27,459 nucleotides of DNA from CAZIAK01 sp964537035 (GCA_964537035.1 CAZIAK010000055.1:1-27459), one strand, 5' to 3'. Shown: positions 8,616 to 16,724, counted from the first letter of the stretch. Numbers and translations are program-made. The notes: a model not told the origin generated them from the sequence alone.

Positions 8616-11126
8616 CTACGGCAGGTAGTTGAGCTGCACGGCGTTGGACAGACCGAAGCCCAAGGTCTGGGCGCCATCGACCAGGACGAACTGAGCCACG
8701 ATGGTCGCGGGGCCGCTACCACCGGGGATGTCGTTGATCAGCAGCTGACCGCCAGGGCCTGTGGCCAGGGCCGCGATGCCGAATGACGGCAGCGGAACCA
8801 GCTGTCCACCCTTGAACGGAGCGGGCGCGGCAGCAAGACCCAGGACCAGGAACGCCGTCGTGCTCGCCGGCGCACCGGTGAGCAGCACGTCAGCAGTGGT
8901 GCCGGTCGACAGATCGCCACCGCAGACACTCAGCACAGACGAGCCCGGGCCACCAAAGCCCAGGTCGGGCTGGCAGAAGTCGCCCATGGGCAGGCCACGG
9001 CTGGTGATGGTGATCGTGGTCGTGTCCGAGGTGAAGGCGCCACTGGAATCGGTGCCCGTCACCGTGAGCGTGTGCGTGCCCACGGTCAGGTTGGCCGTGC
9101 TGGTGTGCCGACCGGTCCCGACCAATCCGTCCACGTCGGACGTCCAGGTGACGTCGCCGCCGTCCAGGAGGAGCAAGTCGTCGATGTCCCAGGCGCCAGC
9201 GTGGAGGATCACGGTGGCTCCCTGGGCGAACGACTTGCCGGAGTCAGGGGTCATCACGTTCACGTGGGGATTCTGGCCTCCCACGCCGTTGAATGACGGC
9301 TGCCACGACAGGGGTTCGGTGCGCACGGTGGTGGTGTGCAGACCGTCGCTGGCCATCAGCTCGAAGAAGCCTTCGCCGGGGGTCAGGCGGGGCAACTGTG
9401 ACATGTCGACCTCGACACTGTTCACCGAGAGGCTCGACACGATGGGCACCATGCGCTCGCCGCCATCAGGGCTGTAGCGCAGGTAGTACTGCAGCGCGTC
9501 CCCATCCGCGTCGGAGGCATCCCAGGCCACTGTCAGCTGGCCAGCGGCCAAGATCGAGTTGCTGGGCGAAGTGAAGGCAGCTTCAGGTGCGTTGGAGCTG
9601 ACGCCCACCTCGAAGGGCGCACCGGCGGCGTAGGCCGAGGTGTCAATCGTGATGCGATCAATGGCCGCGCCGTTCGGTCCCGTAGCGGGAAGGATGAAGG
9701 TGAAGCCCACGAGCGGGTCGACGAAGCTGCTGTCGCTGTTGCTCTCGCCGCTGCAGTCGCCGTGCTCGTCCTCGTCGTTCGAGGTGCGCGACAGGATCGG
9801 CATGTCGATGACCATCTCACCGTTGGCCCAGGCCTTCACGAACAGGTTGGCTTCGGCGGCAGCAGCGGGCTGGGTCAGCTCGCCGCCCTCGAAGGCAAAC
9901 ATGTCGTAGAGCTCGACCGCACCAGACTGGTTGTGCACCGAACCGCCCACGAAGATCGTCGGCCCGGAGGGAGCCGCGGCATCTGTGTTGGTCGCCTGGA
10001 ACACGGACGAGTTGATCAGGTTGTTGTAGTTGGTCAGGCCGATCCAAGCCTGGGGCGTGAGCAGGCCGGGCACCATGATGTCGTTGAGCGTGCTGTCCTT
10101 GATGACCGGCAGGCCCTCGGTGATGTTCAGCTGGTTCTCGACGTCCACGCCGTAGTGGTTGGTCTTCTGGTTGGTGTGGAAGAAGCCGAACGTGTGGCCC
10201 ATCTCGTGGGCGTAGGTGCGCTGATGGCGAATGTTCTGGGTGTTGCCCATGGCGGAGACACCGGGCAGCTGCGCCTGACCGTTGTAGGGGATGGCGCCAG
10301 GGATCCAGCCGTAGATGCGGTCGGGCTTGGGCACCATCAGGTTCAGGTCTGCAGCCAACGAGCTGTTGAGCGCCGAGCCGCTGCCGTTCACCGACGAGGT
10401 CCACAACTTGCTGGGGGCGTCCGTGCGACGGTAGAGCAGCTCGCCACCGGGGTAGCTGCCCTGGATGAAGTTGTCGCCCACGCCGGGCTTGATCAGGTTC
10501 TCCGGGGGCAGGTTCGGCGTGCCGCCGCCGCTGGGGCGATAATCGATGGGGCTGTACACGAAGTCGGCCACGGACTGCGCGATGAAGTCGAGCTGGGGCG
10601 TGGTGCCGATGTTGTTGGCCGTGTTGGCCTCGGGGATTTGGTTCGGGCCCGCGGGGTTCACTTCGACCGTGATCACGATGTCGTCAGAGACCGGCGGGAG
10701 GAAGATGAAGTTCAGCGTGCCGTCTTCCATGGAGGCGTTGGGCGTGGGCGCGGTGAGCACCGGGCCGTTGTCCGAGTAGACGGGCGAGAAGGACGCCTCG
10801 ACACCGTCAACGAACACGCGCATCAAGCCGTCCACGGGCAGCGACCCACCGCTGGTTCCGAGCAGGCGGATGTAGGTGCGCACCATGGTGGAGCGGTCAC
10901 CGATGACCGTCGTCGTGCCATTGATCTGCACGGCCTGGTTGACCTCGACCTTCGCCACCGCGAAGTCCGGACCACCTGTGCCTGCCGCTGCGTCAGCAGC
11001 GCCGAGCGCCAGACCAGCAAGAACCATGGCTGCACTGCGCATGGCGGTGAGCCAGCCGAGAGGCGTTCGACTCTGGCGAGGGCAAGCCTCAGCGCAGAGC
11101 GACGCGCTGGTCATGGTTGTGTTCAT
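8616..11126 (-). CDS. Large secreted metzincin-type metalloprotease with Ig-like domains
   Basis: Predicted exported zinc protease. The motif HEMGHTFGFFH at residues 307-317 is the HExxHxxGxxH zinc site of metzincins; NDIMVPG further on may be the Met-turn. The N-terminus has a hydrophobic signal (MRSAAMVLAGLALGAADAAA) after a longer n-region. Residues ~50-190 resemble a CARDB-like beta domain (FAVAKVEVNQAVQI...). After the protease come Ig/PKD-like repeats (PSNSILAAGQLTVAWDASDADGD; TDSSGAFTSDTTTITITS). The last ~95 residues form a tail (TADVLLTGAP...AFLVLGL, ending VQLNYLP) of a type I associate with planctomycete exported proteins. The start is ATG 11126 with GGAAA upstream; the frame extends 61 more codons, but these look noncoding. 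Length 836 aa. Target proteins are unknown. Confidence 0.85.
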   Translation of the reverse strand: MNTTMTSASLCAEACPRQSRTPLGWLTAMRSAAMVLAGLALGAADAAAGTGGPDFAVAKVEVNQAVQINGTTTVIGDRSTMVRTYIRLLGTSGGSLPVDGLMRVFVDGVEASFSPVYSDNGPVLTAPTPNASMEDGTLNFIFLPPVSDDIVITVEVNPAGPNQIPEANTANNIGTTPQLDFIAQSVADFVYSPIDYRPSGGGTPNLPPENLIKPGVGDNFIQGSYPGGELLYRRTDAPSKLWTSSVNGSGSALNSSLAADLNLMVPKPDRIYGWIPGAIPYNGQAQLPGVSAMGNTQNIRHQRTYAHEMGHTFGFFHTNQKTNHYGVDVENQLNITEGLPVIKDSTLNDIMVPGLLTPQAWIGLTNYNNLINSSVFQATNTDAAAPSGPTIFVGGSVHNQSGAVELYDMFAFEGGELTQPAAAAEANLFVKAWANGEMVIDMPILSRTSNDEDEHGDCSGESNSDSSFVDPLVGFTFILPATGPNGAAIDRITIDTSAYAAGAPFEVGVSSNAPEAAFTSPSNSILAAGQLTVAWDASDADGDALQYYLRYSPDGGERMVPIVSSLSVNSVEVDMSQLPRLTPGEGFFELMASDGLHTTTVRTEPLSWQPSFNGVGGQNPHVNVMTPDSGKSFAQGATVILHAGAWDIDDLLLLDGGDVTWTSDVDGLVGTGRHTSTANLTVGTHTLTVTGTDSSGAFTSDTTTITITSRGLPMGDFCQPDLGFGGPGSSVLSVCGGDLSTGTTADVLLTGAPASTTAFLVLGLAAAPAPFKGGQLVPLPSFGIAALATGPGGQLLINDIPGGSGPATIVAQFVLVDGAQTLGFGLSNAVQLNYLP

Positions 11127-11413
11127 AGTGTTTCCAGGTGGGGTTCGGGGTGGAGAGAGCAATAGGGAAGGCGCGCGCCTACAGAGAGACCGCAGTCGGG
11201 CGAAGTTATGCGGGGTCTGCAATTCTGTCAAAGAAAACGGATGGTCCGGTGCGCTGTTCTCTTTCGGCAGATCAGCGCTCACAGACAAGCTCCTGCGGGT
11301 CACGATCACGGCGCCACCGTGCAGACCACCACCATTGCTATGGTCACTGATCGAATCGGTGGGCGAGAGGCGCTCTCCGCAACGGTGATGAGCTACGGCG
11401 TTCGAGGGTTTTC
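11127..11413. other. Intergenic region between divergent genes
   Basis: Should contain promoters for the metalloprotease (-) and the DadA-like gene (+). I see no convincing -35/-10 pair, repeat or small gene in it. A GAGGG lies about six bases before the ATG at 11414 and serves as a ribosome binding site. Confidence 0.5.
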
Positions 11414-12667
11414 ATGGGCAGGAACAAGGCAGACGTGCTGATCATCGGTGGCGGGGTCATCGGTCTGGCCTGTGCGCGACAGCTGCTGGATGAAGGCCGC
11501 TCCGTGCAGCTGATCGAACGACAGGACTTCGGCGCGGGAGCCTCCTCCGGCAACTGCGGCCTGGTCACTCCGAGCCACGCCCTGCCGCTCAATCAGCCGG
11601 GCGCCTTGAAGCGCGTGATTGGTTGGTCGTTGCGCCCCGGCTCGCCGGTGGCGATTCGCCCGCGTCTTGACCTGGGCATGATCAGCTGGGCGCTGCGATT
11701 CCTGCGCAGCTCACGACGCGAGGGCATGAAGCGTTCGGTGGCCGGTCGTGCCGAGCTGCTGCACCTGTCCCGCCGCCTCTACGACGAGTGGATGACCGAT
11801 CTAGGTGAGGCCAGTGAGTGGGACACCCAGGGCCTGCTGTTGGTCTTTGCCGACCCGAAGAGCTGCGTCGCAGAAGAGGCGCACCACGAGCTGCTGGCCG
11901 CCCACGGCGTCAAGGCTCAGATGCTGACTCGAGACGAGCTGCTGGCCAAGGAGCCCGCCCTCAAGGATGAGCTCGCCGGGGGGGCCTGGTACAGCCAGGA
12001 CGCCCACGTGCGCCCCGATCGCATGGTGGCCGCCCTGGCCCGAGATGTCGCAGCGCGGGGGGCGCAGATCACCCTGGGCGCCGAGGTCACGGGTTTCGAG
12101 TTCAGGGGGACCCGGCTGGCAGCGGTGACCACCTCGATCGGAGCCTTCGTGGCCGATCAGGTCGTGGTGGCGGCTGGGGCCTGGTCGGAGTCCATGGCGC
12201 GCCAGCTGGGCGTCTCCCTGCCCATGCAGCCGGGCAAGGGCTACTCGCTCACCTGCCAGCGGCCCGAGGTCTGCCCGAGCCAGCCCATGATCCTCGAGGA
12301 GGTGGCCATGGGGGTCACGCCCTGGGCCAGCGGCCTGCGCCTGGGAGGCACCCTCGAGTTCGCTGGCTTCGACGAGACCCTGCGTCCCGAGCGGCTGCAG
12401 CTGCTCCGGGACGCAGCCCGGGGTTATCTTCGTGAGCTGCCTGCAGTGGAAGGGGCAGAAGAGTGGTGCGGCCTGCGGGCCATGACCCCGGACGACCTGC
12501 CCGTGATCGACAGGCTCCCCCGCTGGGACAACGCCCTGATCGCCACCGGGCACGGCCGTCTGGGGGTCAGCATGGCCCCCGGGACCGGTCGTCTGGTGGC
12601 CGATTTGATCCTGGGCAAGGAGCCCACGGTCGACCCCGCCCCCTTCGCCCTGTCGCGCTTCGCCTGA
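11414..12667 (+). CDS. FAD-dependent oxidoreductase, D-amino-acid dehydrogenase (DadA)-like
   Basis: DAO-family flavoenzyme that would deaminate D-amino acids (or a related secondary amine) to keto acid and ammonia. The FAD dinucleotide motif GGGVIG is at residues 12-17, followed by an acidic strand end (LIER). The block SSGNCGLVTPSHALPL is typical of DadA-like proteins. The C-terminal part shows GLRAMTPDDLPVIDR and TGHGRLGVSMAPGTGRLVADLI, the second FAD-contact region. Length 417 aa matches the family. GAGGG precedes the ATG. It stands alone, with ArsR and SRPBCC genes following after about 120 bases, so a dedicated operon is not evident. Glycine/sarcosine-oxidase-type relatives cannot be excluded. 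Confidence 0.87.
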   Translation: MGRNKADVLIIGGGVIGLACARQLLDEGRSVQLIERQDFGAGASSGNCGLVTPSHALPLNQPGALKRVIGWSLRPGSPVAIRPRLDLGMISWALRFLRSSRREGMKRSVAGRAELLHLSRRLYDEWMTDLGEASEWDTQGLLLVFADPKSCVAEEAHHELLAAHGVKAQMLTRDELLAKEPALKDELAGGAWYSQDAHVRPDRMVAALARDVAARGAQITLGAEVTGFEFRGTRLAAVTTSIGAFVADQVVVAAGAWSESMARQLGVSLPMQPGKGYSLTCQRPEVCPSQPMILEEVAMGVTPWASGLRLGGTLEFAGFDETLRPERLQLLRDAARGYLRELPAVEGAEEWCGLRAMTPDDLPVIDRLPRWDNALIATGHGRLGVSMAPGTGRLVADLILGKEPTVDPAPFALSRFA

Positions 12668-12680
12668 GCTGCCCGCCGGG

Positions 12681-12731
12681 CTTGCGGGCCTGCCAGACTT
12701 GCGGGCCTGCCAGACTTGCGGGCCTGCGGGA
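12681..12731. repeat. Three tandem copies of a 17-bp unit
   Basis: The unit CTTGCGGGCCTGCCAGA occurs at 12681-12697 and 12698-12714, and with two changes at 12715-12731. It lies just after the stop of the DadA-like gene. It is too short and too regular for a CRISPR array, since there are no spacers. Confidence 0.9.
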
Positions 12732-12784
12732 GGTCATGGAGGGGCTTTCTCGCCCGTTCTTGCGCTGAGCTGCCATTTGGTGCA

Positions 12785-12810
12785 ATATGTCGCTTATGGG
12801 TGACATGTCA
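12785..12810. promoter_or_regulatory. Possible autoregulatory operator over the arsR-type start
   Basis: TGACATGTCA at 12801-12810 is a perfect 10-bp palindrome. A further half-site ATGTC lies at 12787-12791, pairing as an inverted repeat with GACAT at 12802-12806. The position at the translation start of an ArsR-family gene suggests self-repression. This is inference from symmetry and location only. Confidence 0.35.
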
Positions 12811-13137
12811 GCAAACTGCCTGCAGTCGGACGAAATCTGGAAGGCCTTGGCCGATCCGACCCGCCGCGGGGTTCTCGATCTGCTGTCCGCTGGGGCCATG
12901 ACCACCGGCTCCATCGCCCAGGCCTTCGAGCCCCTGTCCCGCACCGGGGTGATGAAGCATCTCGACGTCCTGGAGGGGGCGGGCTTGCTGGTGGTGCGCC
13001 GGGAGGGCCGGGTGCGCTGGAACCACCTCAACCCCATGCCGATCCAGCGCATCTATGAGCGCTGGGTGAGTCTGCACCTGCAGGGCACGGCGTCGGCCCT
13101 GTCGCGCCTCAAAAACCATCTGGAGAGAGGCCCCTGA
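12787..13137 (+). CDS. ArsR-family winged-helix transcriptional regulator
   Basis: Small DNA-binding repressor. IWKALADPTRRGVLDLLSAGAMTTGSIA is the ArsR N-terminal helix and the start of the helix-turn-helix. The recognition-helix region reads LSRTGVMKHLDVLEGAGLL, followed by the wing VVRREGRVRWNHL. No cysteine pair typical of the metal-sensing ArsR proteins is present, so it is more likely of the type paired with SRPBCC/AHSA1 proteins, one of which follows 70 bases downstream. The start is ATG 12787; in-frame ATGs at 12796 and 12805 are possible and would put the palindrome in the leader. No strong ribosome binding site separates them. Confidence 0.9.
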   Translation: MSLMGDMSANCLQSDEIWKALADPTRRGVLDLLSAGAMTTGSIAQAFEPLSRTGVMKHLDVLEGAGLLVVRREGRVRWNHLNPMPIQRIYERWVSLHLQGTASALSRLKNHLERGP

Positions 13138-13207
13138 GCGCTTCGCTCGCATCGCATCGCCTCGGTCGCCGCCCTCGCCCCTCCATCTCATCGAGAGAAC
13201 CCTCGTC

Positions 13208-13675
13208 ATGACCATGAACCTCCAGCCCACCGGTGCTCTGCAGTACACCGTCGAAGTGCCCATCGATGCCGGTCCCGCAGCAGTCTGGAAGGCCCTGACC
13301 CACGAGACCGACGCCTGGTGGCTGCCCGATTTCCACATGGTGGGGGAGCAGTCCGTGGTGACCTTGGATGCCCGGGCAGGGGGCCAGCTCATCGAGACCC
13401 AGCCAGAGGGTTCCAGCCTGCTCTGGTACACGGTGCAAATGTGCCTTGTGGGCCATTCACTGCACCTTGTGGGCCATATCGCTCCCGGTTGGGGTGGCCC
13501 TGCGACCTCCATGCTCGAGTTGACGCTGAGCGAGCACGAGGGAGGCTCCCTGCTGACTGTGCGCGATGCCCTCTTTGGCCAGGTCACCGAGAAGCACGCC
13601 GCGAGCCAGCGAGAGGGCTGGGTTCAGCTGTTCACCGAAGGGCTGAAGCGCCACGTCGAGGCCAGCGGTGCCTGA
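13208..13675 (+). CDS. SRPBCC / AHSA1-like domain protein
   Basis: A single START/Bet v1-like (SRPBCC) fold protein of 155 aa, with the family's N-terminal strand and helix (YTVEVPIDAGPAAVWKALTHETDAWWLPDF) and C-terminal long helix (REGWVQLFTEGLKRHVEAS). Such proteins bind hydrophobic ligands; their genes very often follow an ArsR regulator, as here. They are often annotated as activator of Hsp90 ATPase homologs, a name based on fold only. Ligand unknown. Converges with the BtuF-like gene, with nine bases between stops. Confidence 0.88.
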   Translation: MTMNLQPTGALQYTVEVPIDAGPAAVWKALTHETDAWWLPDFHMVGEQSVVTLDARAGGQLIETQPEGSSLLWYTVQMCLVGHSLHLVGHIAPGWGGPATSMLELTLSEHEGGSLLTVRDALFGQVTEKHAASQREGWVQLFTEGLKRHVEASGA

Positions 13676-13684
13676 CTCGAGGGC

Positions 13685-14470
13685 TCAGCGGCCCTGAATG
13701 CAGCGCTCCAGCTCGGGCAATCCGGCGAGGATGGCGGCGGGCCCGGGCTGCAAGATGATCGAAGGGTCGATCTCGTGGACCCGTTCGTCTCGCAGGGCGG
13801 CCATGTCGTTCCACCCTTCTCGGGCTCTCACGGCGGTCTCGTCGAAGGGCTTGCCGCACCAGCTGGCCAGCATGACCTCCGGGTTGGCCGAGAGGACGGC
13901 CTCGCTGTTCACGAAGCGTTCGATGGCCAGGCCGCCTTTCGACCGGTCGGCGAAGATGTCCTCGCCCCCGGCCACGGCGATCAACTCGGAGACCCAGCTG
14001 ATGGCGCTGATCATGGGGTCGGGCCACTCTTCGAAGTAGACCCGGGGCCGGCGGCCGAGGCGACCGTTGCGGGCGCTGGCCTCATCGATGCGCCGGCCGA
14101 GGTCGGCTGCCAGGTCTGCTGCGTCGTCTCCCGCGCCCACCAGGCGGCCGATGGTCTGCACCACCCCGAGGATTTCCGCCAAGGTGCGCTGGTTGAAGAT
14201 GATCACGGTCAGGCCCACGGCGATGAGCTCTGAGGCCAGCTTGGCCTGGATGTCGGAGAAGCCAATGACCAGGTCGGGCTTGAGGGCCTGGATCTTGGGC
14301 ACGCTGCCGTCAACGAAGGCGCTGACCACGGGCTTCTCGGCCTTCGCCTGGGGTGGGCGTTCGGTGTAGGCGCTGATGCCGACGATGCGGTCCTGCTCAC
14401 CCAACAGGTAGAGGATCTCGGTGGGCTCCTCGGTGAGGCAGACGATCCGTTCGTAGTCGGGGATGTTCAT
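13685..14470 (-). CDS. BtuF-like (cobalamin/iron-type) substrate-binding protein without signal peptide
   Basis: Class III periplasmic-binding-protein fold: ERIVCLTEEPTEILYLLGEQDRIVGIS at the N-terminus, IQALKPDLVIGFSD at about residue 58, and the second lobe beginning YFEEWPDPMISAISWVSELIAVAGG. This layout fits BtuF/FepB-type proteins. Translation most likely starts at ATG 14470 (MNIPDYERIV), leaving no signal peptide or lipobox. The 58 codons upstream are open but do not encode a signal sequence either. No permease or ATPase gene is adjacent. It may therefore be a cytoplasmic binding protein for a corrinoid or metal chelate rather than a transport component. Length 261 aa. Confidence 0.82.
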   Translation of the reverse strand: MNIPDYERIVCLTEEPTEILYLLGEQDRIVGISAYTERPPQAKAEKPVVSAFVDGSVPKIQALKPDLVIGFSDIQAKLASELIAVGLTVIIFNQRTLAEILGVVQTIGRLVGAGDDAADLAADLGRRIDEASARNGRLGRRPRVYFEEWPDPMISAISWVSELIAVAGGEDIFADRSKGGLAIERFVNSEAVLSANPEVMLASWCGKPFDETAVRAREGWNDMAALRDERVHEIDPSIILQPGPAAILAGLPELERCIQGR

Positions 14471-14624
14471 GGCCGGATCATGATCACTGCTCACACCGCG
14501 ATGCAACCGGCGAAGTCCCGCCACGGTTCCGCCAACAGTGAGGGCCATCGCTCGGTCGTCCAATGCCGCTGTATGCCATGCGCCAACGCCTGCGCACTCG
14601 CCAGACCCTGCCGGAGGAATCACC

Positions 14625-14960
14625 ATGAAAGCCACGCTCTCCATGCAGAACGGGGTCGCCGTCTACGCCCTGCGAGGTGACTTCGACTTCCTCGTCCGAG
14701 AGGCATTCCTGCGCGAAATGAGCGACCGGGCCGAGAAGGGACAGACCCGCATCGTCTTGAACCTGCGCCGCGTGACCTACATGACCAGCTCCGCTATCGG
14801 CGCCCTGATCGCCGCGGACAAGTTGCTCAGAGGCGCCGGAGGTCGGCTGGTGCTGAGCCAGCTCTCCGCGCCGGCTCGCGCGTCACTGAAACTGGTCGGC
14901 CTGCTGAACCACCTGAGTGTTTGTACGGATGACGCGGGGGCAGCTGCTCTGTGCGTCTGA
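14625..14960 (+). CDS. STAS-domain protein, anti-sigma-factor antagonist type
   Basis: A single STAS domain of 111 aa, similar in size to SpoIIAA/RsbV. The phosphorylation loop reads TYMTSSAIGALI; Ser55 aligns with the regulatory Ser of SpoIIAA, though the preceding Asp is Thr here. Family members bind and release a sigma or kinase partner depending on Ser phosphorylation by an HPK-type anti-sigma kinase. No such kinase is in the window. The start at ATG 14625 is set by GGAGG at 14613-14617, seven bases upstream; the frame is open further back but has no better signal. Divergent from the BtuF-like gene. Confidence 0.88.
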   Translation: MKATLSMQNGVAVYALRGDFDFLVREAFLREMSDRAEKGQTRIVLNLRRVTYMTSSAIGALIAADKLLRGAGGRLVLSQLSAPARASLKLVGLLNHLSVCTDDAGAAALCV

Positions 14961-15021
14961 CGACGTCGGCGGACCTGCGGGGCCGTCGACACTGCAGGAA
15001 GAGTGAAGAACGGTCGAGTGG

Positions 15022-15047
15022 CCGGAGCGCTCGGGGGGGCGCTCCGG
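15022..15047. terminator. Hairpin between convergent STAS and receiver genes
   Basis: CCGGAGCGC (15022-15030) pairs perfectly with GCGCTCCGG (15039-15047) around an eight-base G-rich loop. It lies between the stops at 14960 (+) and 15077 (-). A short CCTTTT follows on the plus strand, so termination is likely but the T-tract is weak. Confidence 0.55.
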
Positions 15048-15076
15048 TCCTCACCTTTTCGCCGGTGGGTGAGCTG

Positions 15077-15583
15077 TCAGCGACGGTCGTGGTCTGTGTC
15101 CTGCTCGGCGGGCTCGGCGCCCTGCGCGTCCCGCTCGTACCAAGGCGCCAGCTTCCGTTCGGTCTGGCCGGGCTCTTCGCAGATGGCCAGCCAGAACCGC
15201 AGCATGTCCAGGTCGAGGGGCTTGTGAAACGGTTGGATGTTCAGCTCTTGCGCCCGCTCCCAGGTGTCCGCCGTCCAGCTCCCGGACATGAGGCCGAGGT
15301 GCGCGACGTGGCAATCGAGCTCGCGCTGGCTGGCCAGGAACTCCAGGCCATTCATGCCCGGCATGGCCATGTCCGAGAGGATGATGTCTGCGCAGCGGCT
15401 GCTCTCGTCGCAACGACAGTGCGTGCAGGGGGACGCTTGCGGAAAGGTGCTCACCGCATGGCCTCTGCGCAGGAGAATGCGCTCCACCAGTGACCGGACG
15501 CCCTCGTCGTCGTCAAAGACAAAGGTGCGCCACTGACGCGCTGGAGTGGCTGGGATGGTAGGGATCTGATCTGGGATGGACAC
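15077..15583 (-). CDS. Single-domain response regulator with a cysteine-rich insertion
   Basis: Receiver domain: acidic pocket DDD at residues 24-26, phospho-acceptor Asp71 in LSDMAMPGMNG, switch Ser100 (LMSG) and Lys121 (FHKPLD). There is no output domain; after ~residue 135 the tail is charged and looks disordered. Between beta-2 and beta-3 lies CTHCRCDESSRC (Cys53, 56, 58, 64), and a further Cys is at 91. This could hold a metal ion or respond to redox state. I recall similar Cys-rich inserts in some other bacterial receiver proteins, so it is probably a subfamily trait. GTG start at 15583 with GGGAG ten bases upstream. No histidine kinase is adjacent. Confidence 0.87.
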   Translation of the reverse strand: MSIPDQIPTIPATPARQWRTFVFDDDEGVRSLVERILLRRGHAVSTFPQASPCTHCRCDESSRCADIILSDMAMPGMNGLEFLASQRELDCHVAHLGLMSGSWTADTWERAQELNIQPFHKPLDLDMLRFWLAICEEPGQTERKLAPWYERDAQGAEPAEQDTDHDRR

Positions 15584-15662
15584 TCTGGTTCAACTCCCGA
15601 TAGGCAGACCGGCCATCATGGGCAGTGCCGACCAGGGTGGCAATACGATCTCCAGCCCAAGC

Positions 15663-16373
15663 TCAGGCTGAGTCTTGCCCCGCTGCCGTCGTCGATCCTG
15701 GCAGGGGGATGAGGTCGGCGAACACAAAACCGCCTCGTTCCACGACCTCTCCCGGCTCGACCTGCAGGGGCGTCGACAACATGGGCCCGGCGCTCACAAA
15801 CGTGTGAAACTCGCCGTTCTCCCCGCAGGGGTCGACGCCCTTGGGCAGCTCGTCCAGCAGCTGATGATCGTAACGTCGGCCAGCAAACCGGGCGGGCAGC
15901 ACCTTGGGGTCAACGCAGGTGAGGTGGGCCACGACACCTGCATCGATCATGCGCCGGGCCAGGACCGCTGTGTCCTGCTTCCAGAGGGGAAACAGGGGCT
16001 CCATGGCCGTGCTGGCGAGCATCTCTTCGCGGTAGGCCCGGATGTCCTCCAGGTAGAGATCGCCGAAGGCCATGACCGTGACCTCGGCCTCCACGGCCTG
16101 ACCCAGCAGCCCATGCATGGCCTCTGCGTACTGCTCATTGCTGCACAAAGAGGGGATCTCGACCACGTGCAGGGGCAACCCCGCGGCGTCAGCCTGGGCA
16201 GCCAGCAGCTCACGGCGCACCGCGTGCATGGCCACGCGATCGGCGGCGGCGTTGACCGTGGTGAACAGGCCTGTGACGCGGTGGGCGTCGTCGCGGCGCA
16301 GCTCATGGAGCGCCCAGGCGCTGTCCTTGCCGCTGCTCCACGAGAGCCAGGTGCTGGTAGGTGTGTTTGGCAT
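15663..16373 (-). CDS. Dph6-like PP-loop ATPase (adenine nucleotide alpha-hydrolase superfamily)
   Basis: Cytoplasmic ATP-pyrophosphatase-fold protein of 236 aa. The PP-loop SSGKDS is at residues 13-18, and the family mark CGENGEFHTFV near residue 190 is characteristic of the diphthine-ammonia ligase (Dph6) family. LTCVDPKVLPARFAGRRYD precedes it. Eukaryotic and archaeal Dph6 amidates diphthine on EF2; bacteria lack that substrate, so the bacterial role is unknown, presumably ATP-dependent amidation or thiolation of another target. ATG 16373 starts the conserved region (TWLSWSSGKDSAWAL); the frame is open upstream but that part overlaps the divergent small gene. Only 69 bases separate the two starts. 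Confidence 0.9.
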   Translation of the reverse strand: MPNTPTSTWLSWSSGKDSAWALHELRRDDAHRVTGLFTTVNAAADRVAMHAVRRELLAAQADAAGLPLHVVEIPSLCSNEQYAEAMHGLLGQAVEAEVTVMAFGDLYLEDIRAYREEMLASTAMEPLFPLWKQDTAVLARRMIDAGVVAHLTCVDPKVLPARFAGRRYDHQLLDELPKGVDPCGENGEFHTFVSAGPMLSTPLQVEPGEVVERGGFVFADLIPLPGSTTAAGQDSA

Positions 16374-16442
16374 GGGCCGCAGGATACACGGCGCGAGTTC
16401 GTCCTCGCGGCCCTTCTCCCCCCGTCTGCTAGGATGCCCGCC

Positions 16443-16724
16443 ATGAGCAATCCAGGCGTTTTTCATCCAGGGCACGACGAGTGGCACGGGCAGACCGTGG
16501 TCGTCGACACGAGCGCTTCGCGCACCTTCATCGGCCGCTGGGATGTCGACATGGGCGAAGCGATTCGCATGATCGACGTGGCCGTACATGACGGCGCTGC
16601 GGTCGAAGAATCTCGGGATGACTGGGTGGCGCGGCTGAAGAAGTTCGGCGTCCCCGTGGACCAGCCCCAGGCCATGGTGCCCAAGGGAGAGGTGACGACA
16701 GTGACCCGCCTTCGCGACGCGTAG
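16443..16724 (+). CDS. Small protein of unknown function
   Basis: A 93-residue soluble protein I do not recognise. It starts at ATG 16443, with GGA about eight bases upstream; an in-frame ATG at 16434 is possible. It has no signal peptide or membrane segment. Visible features are FHPGHDEWHGQTVVVDT near the N-terminus (three His within the first 15 residues), GRWDVDMGEAIRMIDVAVHD, and WVARLKKFGVP. It is divergent from the Dph6-like gene across 69 bases. Coding is supported by the even, non-repetitive amino acid mix and by its fit between neighbours; a longer frame running from 15675 on this strand is the antisense shadow of the Dph6-like gene. Confidence 0.7.
   Translation: MSNPGVFHPGHDEWHGQTVVVDTSASRTFIGRWDVDMGEAIRMIDVAVHDGAAVEESRDDWVARLKKFGVPVDQPQAMVPKGEVTTVTRLRDA

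Noticed and set aside
9762..11165. Long plus-strand open frame opposite the metalloprotease
   Set aside because: Antisense shadow in GC-rich DNA. Its product is rich in Gly/Val/His/Arg with no domain, whereas the minus strand encodes a clear zinc protease.
12681..12731. CRISPR array
   Set aside because: Units are 17 bp and directly adjacent with no spacers, and there are no cas genes.
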